Origin: Plasmodium brasilianum
Lineage: Eukaryota; Apicomplexa; Aconoidasida; Haemosporida; Plasmodiidae
Assembly: GCF_023973825.1 (NCBI RefSeq)
Contig: NC_090121.1
Coordinates: forward strand, 248,001-312,000
Length of the DNA: 64,000 bases
Direction: 5' to 3'
The notes below the pieces were generated by a model, which saw nothing but the letters and a program-made list of their open reading frames with translations, ran no database searches and was not told the DNA's origin. The translations under genes and the position numbers were made by a program. Below are positions 44,806-56,395 of the stretch, in pieces (within the stretch, counting starts at the first letter, position 1; every line of letters begins with the position of its first letter).

Positions 44806-47800
44806 TCAAATGAAAATCAAGTAAACGGCGTTGTCCTCCCTGCGTAACATCCATTCGTTCTTCTTCTTGAAGATAATATCAATATAGTTATCCGACAAGT
44901 ACATATAACTCAATTTAATTTTTGATAGGTGTATATCGCGTGCACATTTTGACTGTACTTTCAAAAAACCGCTAAACAATCCTGCATTTGCACAATTCCA
45001 TATTTTAAAAGATAAGTCAAGTTTTGAATATGAAGCAAGACACGTGCCAGTAGTGTTAAAGTTTATACAATCAACACTTTTTTGATGTCCTTGAAAAATT
45101 TTCAACTTCTTTGCATTTTTTAAATCATATAAATATATGCATTTGTTCATATTATTTACTACAGCTAATCTTTGTGTAAATTTATTAAAAGAACAAATAG
45201 GATAATTTTTAACTAATGTATAAATTAAACTAGTGGATAATTTTAAACATAAAATTCTTACATTGTTTGATGGGTCTAACGAGTTCAACAGTATATCAAT
45301 AATAATATTCATATACCATATAAATATACATTTATAATTTTTTATTAATATAATTAAAAGGAATAGTATTTTATTTATACATGATACACGTTTCTGTACA
45401 TTCCCTGTTATATAATGTAGAGTTTTTAAAAATAAAAAGGGTTCAATTCGTCCTATGTTTATTAATATTTTAAGAAAACTTATATTATTTAATGACATCG
45501 TATACAGCTCGAATATATTTAAAATGAAATGACATATGTTTATGTAGTTATGTTCATTAATTTCAGAGCCTTTCTTTTGCATCACTTTCCCTTCATCATA
45601 GGCTATATGACTAAAGTCGCTGTAGCTCCCTTTGTTTTTCTGCTCGCCCACAACATCGTTTTTGCTGCTAACCCTAACATTACTGCCGATACTGCTTCCG
45701 ACGTTGCTTCCGACGTTGCTTCCGATGTTGCTGCCGATATTACTGCCGATATTACTACCAATATTGCTACCAATATTACTGCTAATGTTTCTACTTACAC
45801 TGTCTCCAACACAAATGCCAACATCACCACCACCTTCAGCCCCAATATTAATGGTGATAATGTTGTCTGCTCCCATCGATCCATCCTCAGCAGTTTTAGT
45901 AGTATCACGCAACTCGTTCATATCATTTAATTTGTTAACTACACTACTATTTTCATTGTTTCCCTCTGAAAAATTATTTTCATAGGTATTTACATAAAAC
46001 TCGTCCTTCTCTGATTGCATTTCATTTATTTTGTTATCCACATATTTTATATAATCATCCATGTAATTTTTTAAATTTATTTCCCTAAATGAATTATTTA
46101 ATGACACGTCAGTATGGTAATTTCCTACAACATAATAATCTTTCAATGCTTTATAATAATTTTCATTGATTAGTTTTTCATTAAATGTAAAATCTTCTCT
46201 TTTCAAACTTAAGTTAAAAGAAACATGTGAACTGTTTTTCATATTACTTGTAAAAATTCCCCTTTGGATTAATACCTGAAAATCCCATGTTATAGAAAAA
46301 CTTAAAGCTAATAAATGTATAAAATGAAATAATTTGAATTTATTAAATTTATTATTCTTTTCTAAAAAATATTCTGTATCTACAAAAATGTAATAACATA
46401 TATGATGTACAATCAATGTTGTCATAGATGCATTTGTATAAAAAGTTTTTGAGCTTCTTAAGTAATCTGGTTTTATTAATAATAATAATAATAATAAAGT
46501 TAAACATATTTCATCAGCATATATAAAAGGGTATAAGAAAAAACACCCTATTTTTGGAATAGTTATAGTTATTGTATAAGACCCTGTCGTATCATACAAA
46601 GATATCTCATCGATACTTTTTTCAATGATTCTTTTTTTCTTATTATTGATTCTTAGTATTTCTGTAGAAGTTTTTGTAAATTTATCTAAATTTTTTTCCT
46701 TTATATTTTCCATAATCATATACAAAAATTTTTGAAATTGTATCCTTATATTTTTGTCATAAGGATACATAGAGACATAACTTAACAAAAATAAATTTAA
46801 ACTATTACTGTCAGGCAAATTTTCTATGATATATTTTTTAAAATTATTTAAAATATAGTCATTATATTTTATTCTATAATTAGAACACCACAAGTTTAAA
46901 AATCTCAACATAAAGCAGCAGTACACAGTTTTTACATACACACTGTTGCAGTATATTTCAACAGAATTGTTATGGAAGAAAAATTCCTTCGTTATCATCT
47001 CACTTTTAAACCTTTTTCTTCTCCTCTTCCCTCTTTTCTTCTCCATCTCTTTATCCATCCTTCTTCCCATCTCCCTTTCCATATCCCTCTTCTTTTTCTT
47101 TCTTTTTCTCCTTTTTATGTACAGGTGTACACTTGATTTGTCGGAATAACTGTTATAATAATCCCTCTCCTCTTCCTCCTCCTCCTCATCCGAATATTTT
47201 AGAAACCATCTCGTCCTCATGGACAAATCCTTTTTTCTTATTCTTAATTCTTTGTAGTAATTATAATGTAACATTTGATATTTCATACTCTTTCTCTGTT
47301 TTTCTAGCAACTTCCTCTCTTCATCATAATTGATTCCTATCGAATTACTCGATGAACTGTTTCCGTTCTGTGTGCTATTTTGAGAACTACTTTGTTCGTA
47401 TTCCCCTTTAAAATTGGAAATTTGTAATTTACTTGTACTACGGGATGATATATTACCCCTATGTTGTCCTTCCCAAATGAGAATATTTTTATTTTTCCCC
47501 TTATTTCCCTCCTCTACGCCATTAGCATATGTATCTGCAGCATCATCCATCCTGTCATAACCCTTCCTCCTCCTCATGTTGTATTTTTTAACATTCTCAT
47601 ATTTTGTAAAATACATTAAATCGTTAAGGCGTTTGTTCAAGCTTCCCATCTTTACTGAAAAATAAATATACTTTTTTTTAAACAAGTCACTCAAAAAGTA
47701 TTTTTTTTGAAATTTTTTATTATATAAATAATCATAGTCCAAATTTAATGAGTCGTAAAAAAATTTTTCTTTTTTTCTTTTTTCACGTACTAACTGTCTT

Positions 47801-50800
47801 TCCCTTCTTCTATTGCTTATAGTAATATACACATGCCCATCATACTTCCTATATTTCAATGGATGCATTTTTGAAAAATAGTATATTTGAGTACATATAG
47901 GAATTATAACTGAAAAAGTTGATTCCTTCCCAGGTATACATAAAGAAAAAGGGATGGATGGGAATTTTATCAAAAACAGAAATAATTCTGTACACATATT
48001 TATACAATTTTTAGGTAAAAAATATGGATACAAAAACTTAGTTAAAGGTAATGCCTTCTTTGATAAATTATTGTCTCTAAATAATACATAGCTTATGACT
48101 GGAATTTGGCTCCTCACTAAGTAACTACATTTTTTAGCTTTTCTTTTGTAAAAAAAATTTTTATTTCTTGATGTTTCCTCATATTTATGACTCTTTCCTA
48201 GTAGCATATCAACACCTCCTTCTCCTCTTTGCCGTAATTTATGTGCTATACTACTACTCTCATTGTTTATATCCTCTTTTTTTATGAAGCGGGAGCTTTT
48301 ATGTTCTATATATTTACACGAATCCGACGAAGGAGATGTCACTGAGGAATGGGAAGTCACTGCCGAGGAGCATCCATTCAATTTTAAACCTTCGTACTCT
48401 GAATCAAACAATGAACAGTCACGTGCTTCATTCAAATATTGAAATTCCTTTCTTCCTGTAGCTATGTGACTATCCATTCTATCAACACTCGTCCTTATTC
48501 TGTTCAAAATGTGCAAGTTGGTTATGTTTATTCCCAATTTTAAATAACACGTTTCATGGGAAGAGTTGGACAAATGTGTAAAATCAGAATCATATAAAGA
48601 CCTTAAAAAACAACCGCTATCATAATTGTATACAAAGACATAATTATTCAAAGAAATAATATATAGTAAAGAAGAACAAGTATTAATATATACATTTTTT
48701 ATTAACTTAAAATTTATTTCATTTTTTTTTTCTAATCTTTTAAAACAACAATGGAAACATGCACTAGTCATAATTTTTAATTCTCTTTCTTTTTGTTTTT
48801 TGTTTAATCTTTTTCTAAGTTCAATAGAAGATTTCTTCGAAATGAAATGGCCAGGTTTATGTTTATAAAAACATGAGTAAAATTTTTTTATTTGTGTCAT
48901 TTTTAATTCCCTCTTTAATTTAAATTTTTCTAACAAATTGTATTTACTCTCTCTTGTAATTAAGCTTCTCCTTCTTAAGAATGCGTTCATGTAATTTAAA
49001 TAAATTTCTTCCTTCCTTTTATTTTTCTTTTCCCATTTCATTTCATTTGTCACTCCGTTTGGCACTCCGTTTGTCATTCCATATGTTACTCCATTAGTTA
49101 CTCCATTTGTCATTCCCATTGTCACTCCATTTGCCTCTTCATCGTCTGTTGTTATCGCTAATTTATATTCATCATTTTTACAAAAAAAATTGTGTGTGTT
49201 ATTCTCATAATTCTGTTCGTTAATATTTAGCAAGGTTAAGTTATTACTTGCATCACAAGTTAGTACCCAACATGACTCCATTATCAACTCTTTACGTAAA
49301 ACTTGTTTCGAATTTATGGCAAAATTTTCATTTATCACTTTATGAATACTACATATATAAGATAAATGACAGGATTTCAAATATTTCAACAGCTGAAAAT
49401 TACATAAATTCCATACTAACACATCTCCTCTACTAGAACCTCCAATTAAAAAATAATATTCATTATGCAAAGTTGTTATAAAAGTATTCTTCTCAAGCAT
49501 ACATTTTGGTATAGGGAAATCATGAATTAGTTTTTTATGTGACATATTTTTATACGAATTAATCAGTGTACTCGTCACATGACAATTAATGTAACTTATA
49601 ATGATATATATGTTTAGGTTATACTCTGCTATTACATATGTGACTATACTTTTGTTTTTTTTCTTTTCCTTATACTCGTCTTCCGATTTAACACTTTCAC
49701 TTATTCCACTATTATAAATCAAATTATTCAACATGCTACTAAATCGTTTTGTGCTCCGCGGGGTTTTTTTTTCCCTTCCCCCTTCAAGAGATTCCACATA
49801 AGCATCATTTCCCATGCTAGTGTTAACACAAACACTGCCGCTAGCATTGCCCCTATCATTGCCCCTAGCATTGCCGCTAGAACTACCACTAACATTATCA
49901 TCATGACCATCCTTTTTTACCTCGTCTTTGTACTTTTTCCCAGAGCACATCCTCATGTTGCTTATTTCCTCCTTCACATTTTTCCTCTTTGGCAAAAGCC
50001 ACACACATTCAATTCTGGATGTCTTATACCATTCATTAAATAAACACTCGAAAACAATTACTCTGTTCATGTAATTCTTATTTACAAAAAAGAAGAACAG
50101 ATTGTCTTTACATTTTGAATACTTTTCTACACCATCACTGTTTCTTAACTTACTCATCATCTTCTTATTTTTGAATGACATCAAATTATCAATTGAACTG
50201 ATTTTTAATGGAGAATATTTTTCTAAATTTTTACCTTTTCCACTAAATGATATTTCTGTACTACGGGTAATTCTTATTCGAAACTTGTCACTGTTATTGT
50301 AATTTTTGTTATATGCACTCATGTAGTATCCCCCTCCTCTGTTCCATATGTTGTTACTGGGATTGTCAATATCGTAGTTATTTTTATCTTCCATTTGGTT
50401 TCCCATTCTTTCTTCCAATTGATTTCCCATTTTTTCTCTCACTTGGTTTTCCATTTTGTTTCCATCTCTTTGAGCATTTCTCCCTTCTATGTCCCTGTAT
50501 ACTACTATAGGTATAGGGCTCTTGTAAGACCCTAGCAAATTCTTCGAAATTTTCATCAGAAAAAAAGATTTAATATTTGATTGAAAAGATAAAAATAAAC
50601 TAGAAAATTTTAACGGCAACGTATAGCAGTAAAAATTCCCCTCAGTCGTCCAAGCAATTATCGAACCACACACATTTTTTGACAATTTTTGCATAATATT
50701 AAAAGATTTATTGTTAAAACAGATGCTCTTAAAAATTCCTAAAGGGAAAGTAATTACACATAAAATGGAGGTTCAATTCGATAACACATAAGTGTACATG

Positions 50801-53284
50801 TATATATAGGCGTGTATATATACATATGCCCACGAGCATATGCATATTCATATGCACATTATAACTCTAAAACGGGGATATACAAGCTAAAATTATTGAA
50901 AGAATTGCCGCACAAAGACGTGAAAGCCATAATACACTCACATAAAACATTACTCTGCATTAAATATAGTCAATTTTTCAGATTATTCCACACATTCACA
51001 ATTCATATATTGCAAATATTCATCTCTCGTATTGTATATAATATTTGTACATATATATGCATATGCATCAGTGTAAAATATAGCAGCGCCGTTTTGCAAT
51101 GGTATATACAGAATGACGCGAAGAAACAAAAACTGAACACCCAATTGAAGGGAAAACTAACCTGAGGAGAATTTCCATATAGGACGCCTTACAACTTGTA
51201 TGCCTGCCCAGTGACAATTTTCTTTTTTTTTTTTTTTTGGACTCTTGAAAATCAGGGCAAAATAGGTCCATTAGGGGAACGAAAAGGGAGTTAGAATCCT
51301 TCCTTTCATAAATGATAAGTCTTGTTTTTTGTAAAATAATTATATAGTTATCTATTATAGCTATTTGACTAGAATTGCCATTACTAGCAATTTCTAAAAT
51401 ATTTTCACACGGTGAAAGATTCGAAATAAAATTTGCCTCAAGTGTATATAACCCATTAGTCTGCTTAAATAAATCTTGACATTTTAAATACTTATCATTA
51501 CTTTTTAAATTTATATCATGAGAAAAATTCAATCTAGTTTTAAGTAAATCATCATACATACAATTCTCAGTTATATCTTCTATAATTTCGTTGTACAATT
51601 CAATTTCGGATTTTTCAGTCCTTACAACGAATCTACATTTACTTTTATAAAAATTTAAAAATTCAGTTAAATCCCAACATATAACATCACCATTACTTAA
51701 CGATGCAACAATTAATATAGGACAATAAAATAAATTGTTTAGATTTTTATTTACTTCACATTCTTTTGTTTTTATATATTCTTCGTTCAATTCATTGGAC
51801 TTCGTATTGCTGCTATCATCCACACGATAATGCTGAGGATGATTAGGACAACTTGACAAGTCTTCCATTTTTTCTTTTTTTTCATAAACGCTAAATAATT
51901 TTCTTTTTAAAAGTTTGAAGCACTGAATTAATGACTGCTGATTATCTTCCTTTAAATAAGGAACAAGCCCAGTAGCAACGGAGCAAATTTTTATATCTTC
52001 GCTATTATTCCATTTTGGTTTCATATGCACTTGAATATTTTCTTTCAACACATTCCTTTCATCATTCATCGGGTTCCCCTTATGCGTGTCCATATTACTG
52101 TAATTGTAACTGCTCATGTTGTGGTTACTTCTGTTGCTATTTGCACCGCTTACATTCGTACCTATTACATTATTCGTGGTGTTCTTTTTGTTAATATAGC
52201 CATTTATATCTTCCTCTGAATATGATAAATCGTGCACACCCGAACTACTAGAAGATGAAGAGTGATGCTCATCATTCGTGTCCCCTATATAGGTATACTC
52301 ATTGTCTTTCTTTAGAACATTTTCTTCATTCGTTTTTTTGTTATCCCCTTTGTGAATATAATTGTCAATAGTTAAACGAGCAATTATTTCTTTATCTTTG
52401 TTTGCCCACAAGTCTAAAACCAATACTTTTTTAATACCACATATAAGGAGAAATCTTCTATCTGGTAGTATCCTTATATTGTAAATAAAAAAATCAAAAT
52501 CTTTTAAAACTTTAAAACACCTTCCTTCATCTAATGACCAAAAACATATCATATTATTCAAATGAAGTGAAATTAATATTTCCTTCGATATACATTCAAT
52601 AAGAGATGAACAAGATAATCCAAAACATAACTGCAAAATGCTATTATTACATGTACTGTTGTTGTTATTTATTAAAATACTATACGGTAGCAAGTTTATT
52701 ATGTTACCCGAATTGTTCCATTCACTCTCCACCTTCGAGCTATTGCGTTTAACACTGCTCTTAACATTGCGCCTAACACTACGGCTAACACTGCTATTAA
52801 CACTGCTGCTAGCATTGCTGGAGTTATCCTTATCACCATAAAAAAAATACGCACTACTGTCGTCAACATTTAAGTGCTTTACATCATTGAAACGAATACT
52901 ATCAATACTCTTGTTATCCATATGTTTTCCTACTGTATAACCTTTTTTATTTTCTCCTCTATCATCTGAATAAACATTTTCATTACACTTTATTTTTTCG
53001 TTAACCTGAGTTTTATCATATACCTCCTTATACATGTTGTTATAATTGTAGTTCTCTTCTCTTCCCACTTCATTCTTATGCATCCTAGCACTATTTAACA
53101 CGTTCATAAAATCTGCATTATTTTTATAATTTTCATTTTCATGAACTTTAAATAATATTATATTTCCTTCATAACTTCCAACAGCTAAAATGTAACAGCC
53201 CTCGTTCATGGCATAGCATGATATACTAAAAGGGGAAGAAAAATTAGGCCATACTACTGACCCTAATTTTAAATCTTCGTTCAT
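44806..53284 (-). CDS. WDR7: WDR7 / Rabconnectin-3 beta homologue (two exons, about 2,680 aa)
   Basis: Two long minus-strand ORFs form one gene: exon 1 at 51162-53284 and exon 2 at 44806-50725 (donor CTCAG|GTTAGT, acceptor TTAAGAG). The joint stays in frame and gives about 2,680 residues; an alternative joint (donor GTTGTA, acceptor CTTTAG) is also in frame. WDR7 with DMXL proteins regulates assembly and activity of the V-ATPase. Matches to animal WDR7 appear in the right order on both sides of the intron: an N-terminal WD blade (SISCYAMNEGCYILAVGSYE) and ICFWSLDEGRCFKVL in exon 1; in exon 2 GSIIAWTTEGNFYCYTLP directly after the joint (WDR7: VIIWTENGQSYIYKLP), GDVLVWNLCNFQLLKYL, and a C-terminal pair with IYLYDLKNAKKLKIFQGHQK and SFKIWNCANAGLFSGFL. 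Between them are Plasmodium inserts, including SNIG, GVTN and MGNQ repeats and Lys/Arg-rich runs. The protein is nearly twice human length because of these inserts. Confidence 0.82.
45685..45790 (-). repeat. In-frame SNIG/SNVG codon repeat within WDR7
   Basis: About nine 12-nt units encode Ser-Asn-Ile/Val-Gly (coding strand AGTAATATTGGT and variants). The tract lies in a polar insert upstream of the C-terminal WD blades. Confidence 0.9.
49045..49135 (-). repeat. In-frame GVTN codon repeat within WDR7
   Basis: Twelve-nt units encode GVTN, GVTY, GMTN and GVPN (coding strand ACAAATGGAGTA type), about seven copies, in a polar insert of the same protein. Confidence 0.85.
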
Positions 53285-54014
53285 CCTTATTTCATATTTT
53301 TAAAAAGTACACAATGGAAGGGGAACCAACAGAGTGCAGGGTATAAGTTCAAGCAAAGAGAAGGTAAAAACAAAAAAGGGAATGTAAAAATGGGAAAACA
53401 AAATAGAGAAAACAAAAAAGGGAATATAAAAATGGGAAAACAAAATAGAGAAAACAAAAAAGGGAAAATAAAAATGGGAAAACAAAATAGAGAAAACAAA
53501 AAAGTGAAAACGAAAACGAAAACGAAAACAACAAAAAAAAAAAAAAAATAAATTACAGTTAGTTAACCTATATATATTAATAATCTGAATACATTATTCA
53601 TGTCTTTGCTTAATTCTGTTTTTCACAGAATTTACGCATTTACTTTTGCAATTTTTAGCTATTTTTGTTTGTTTGTTTTTTTTTTTCCGGTTTATCTGCA
53701 GTTTTTTACCACCTTTTCGGCTTTTTTTATTTAAGTGCTGAGTTTATATATATATGTATATATGGACGTATGTATGTATTTTTATTATTATTTTATTTAT
53801 TTTTTTTTTTATTTTCTCTAGTTTCAAAATTTCATATATATTTTTCTTTCCTTGCGAAATAATGTGCTAATACATTTATACTACTATAGTATATGTGTGC
53901 ATATATCCGCAAATCTTACATGCTTTTCAATATATCTCACGTAAGCACTTACAAAATATGTATATGCATCCTACACATATAACATCCTAACAAGGCCAGA
54001 GCACATGTTTAAAA
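53285..54014. other. Upstream region of WDR7
   Basis: This is the spacer between the WDR7 start codon and the 3' end of the small gene, both on the minus strand. It holds the 42-nt repeat array next to the start codon and T-rich DNA. It should contain the WDR7 promoter and 5' leader. Confidence 0.5.
53378..53503. repeat. 42-nt minisatellite, three copies, just upstream of WDR7
   Basis: Three near-identical units begin GGGAATRTAAAAATGGGAAA and end in GAGAAAACAAAAAA. A fourth partial copy decays into GAAAAC hexamers. Because 42 is divisible by three, three minus-strand frames stay open as Phe/Leu/Ser/Pro-rich 14-residue repeats. The array starts about 95 nt from the ATG and probably lies in the 5' leader. 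Confidence 0.9.
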
Positions 54015-54284
54015 CTATTTTCGCTCTTTAAGTAATATAAAAAGAATTACTTCCATATTTAGTAAGTCTTTTTTTAAGTAATGTTTATAAAGCAATTTAT
54101 TAGTTTCATGCTTCACTTTATATTTTAGTGCGAAGAATAAAAGTTCACAAAAAAATTTATGAACAGAAAAGTGGTTAGACGACTCTCTGCCAGCATGTAC
54201 ATATGCGGATTTTTCATATTTTTCCCCTTCTTTTAACATATTATTCAATCCATCAGTAATTGTTATGTTCATACATATGCACAT
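54015..54284 (-). CDS. Small protein of unknown function, 85-89 aa
   Basis: The ORF encodes MCICMNITITDGLNNMLKEG and continues to a Lys/Leu-rich end (MEVILFILLKERK). Amino-acid use is balanced (Glu, His, Gly, Ala, Ser present) and unlike the Tyr/Ile/Phe noise of the surrounding DNA, which argues that it is real. The second Met (start at 54272) is an equally likely start. The middle part (HKFFCELLFFALKYKVKHET) could form an amphipathic helix; there is no clear signal peptide or membrane span. No family is recognised. It could also be the last exon of a longer gene, though no convincing upstream exon was found; the 32-nt array begins 50 nt upstream of it. Confidence 0.5.
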   Translation of the reverse strand: MCICMNITITDGLNNMLKEGEKYEKSAYVHAGRESSNHFSVHKFFCELLFFALKYKVKHETNKLLYKHYLKKDLLNMEVILFILLKERK

Positions 54285-56395
54285 AACGATACATACAATA
54301 TAGATCTTGTAAGGTAAAAGGATCTTATCTCATATACCCAAAAGTGTTAATACAAGCTCTCACTAATACCCAATAGTGTTAATACAAGCTCTCACTAATA
54401 CCCAAAAGTGTTAATACAAGCTCTCACTAATACCCAATAGTGTTAATACAAGCTCTCACTAATACCCAAAAGTGTTAATACAAGCTCTCACTAATACCCA
54501 AAAGTGTTAATACAAGCTCTCTTGGGCTATTATGAAACGAACTGGAATATTTGCAGCATCATGTATCCCTACTATGTCACTCATAATTATAAAAAAAAAG
54601 AAATAAAAAGGAAAAAATAAGGGAAGCCAAAAAAAAAATAAAGTAAATGAACCTTATATTTATATTTTATAAACTCTTCATAACGAAATTTATAAATGTA
54701 AAATTATCGTTAAAACTGTATGTATTATGGGAGAGTTACTCATATAATTGTTCGCCCAATTTTTCCTTTATTTTATTTTTTTATTCTTGCAGTTTTCACT
54801 TATTACTTTTATTCCCACATTTTTCTTCTCTTTTGGAATGAAAAATTACAGAATGAATAAGCAGTACTATTACATATTCATTCCAAAAAACTCAAAAGTA
54901 AAATTTAAAAATTATCCATATATTTGCATACATATATATCTATTATGTATGTATACACATGTAAATATATTGTGCATGAGACTTAAGCGCTCGTATTAAG
55001 AATTCTACTAACGCCGATTATTTAAAATATGGCTGTCCTAAATTCGTTTATTTTTTTTAAATAAAAGTTAAAAAACAGGAAAATGAAATTTACCAACAAA
55101 AAGAATAATAAACCGTTAAGCACATATATAGGCATATACATATATACGTACATGCTTCATATATATATATATATATGGTTTATATATATGTGTAACTGGT
55201 AAATTTGTTTAAATGTACTAATTCAAAAAAATAAATAAATTGCATTAAATAGAAACTGCTTCATATTTAAAAAAAAAAAAAAAAAAGGAAAAAAAAAAAA
55301 AAGTTAAATTATAAAATATTGAGCTATATAGATTGGAGTAATATATCAGGAAATTTCAAACAAATTAATATAAAAAAGCATTTGTATATTGATGTAAATA
55401 TATATATATATATATATACTATATGGTAACTTCACACACTTTCCTATCACAACGTATATGAAAATAATGCATACGTACACATTAAAACTAAATTGAACTA
55501 CTTAACTACATTCTGATGTCATATATTTTAATATGGTTGATGATTTAAGAGAAATATATGTTTATATATGTATATATATATATATAAAAGAAAAAAAAAA
55601 AAAAAAGTTACACATAGTTAATTTTTAAAATATAAACAAAATATATTCTTATTTATAAAATCAAAATATAAATTCGATCTTAAAAAATGTAGGAAATTCA
55701 TATGTATGAAAAAACAAATTAGCATAAAATACACACAAATGTATATATTTGTATGTATATATACACATCTATGCACTTGTAAGTACATTTATATATATGT
55801 TATATCCATACGCGGCAAAATATATTAACACACGCCATAGAAAGCAAAAATATATAAATGCAAAATATACATACACATTTTAATTCTCCAAAATTATAAT
55901 TATATATATAGGAAGATATAATATGAATAACCCTTTCCCGCAACTTTATTATTTTCCAAATTTCTACATATAATAAATATATTTACTTTTAAATGTAAAT
56001 GGACATATAAAATGAGCATATGTCTCCCCTATTAAAATTGCCTTAAATTGAATTCAATTGAATTCACTTTAGTTTAATTTATCTCAATTCAGTATAATTT
56101 AATTTAACTTTTTCTTCCTTTTTTTCTTTTTCTTTTTCATCTTCTGTTTCTTTTCTTTTTTTTTTTTTTTCTTTTGGACTTTCGCTATTCCCCATTTGAT
56201 CAACTAACTCATGTGTAACTATTGCTAATATAATTCATCTTTGCATATATCATAACAATTTATTCTTACCCAATATGTCAAATAATGAGTATACACATTT
56301 TTCGCCTTTTGGTATAATTAAAGGACGTTTTTGAATAACCAAAATACACAATCTTTCTATGACATAAATAATCGTTCCCAGAGATACCTATTATT
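54285..56395. other. Intergenic region, no gene seen
   Basis: This 2.1-kb spacer lies between the 3' end of the RING ligase gene and the small gene, both on the minus strand. It contains the 32-nt array at its left edge, A-runs, (TA)n tracts and CT-rich stretches at 56110-56175. No coding exon was recognised. Confidence 0.6.
54335..54521. repeat. 32-nt minisatellite, six copies
   Basis: The unit TACCCAAAAGTGTTAATACA plus AGCTCTCACTAA repeats six times, almost without change. One position alternates between AAAAG and AATAG (order A, T, A, T, A, A), pointing to duplication of a two-unit block. It lies directly upstream of the small minus-strand gene. Confidence 0.95.

Noticed and set aside
53287..53534. 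Three overlapping Phe/Leu-rich minus-strand ORFs
   Set aside because: They arise from the 42-nt minisatellite; composition and triple-frame openness argue against a gene.
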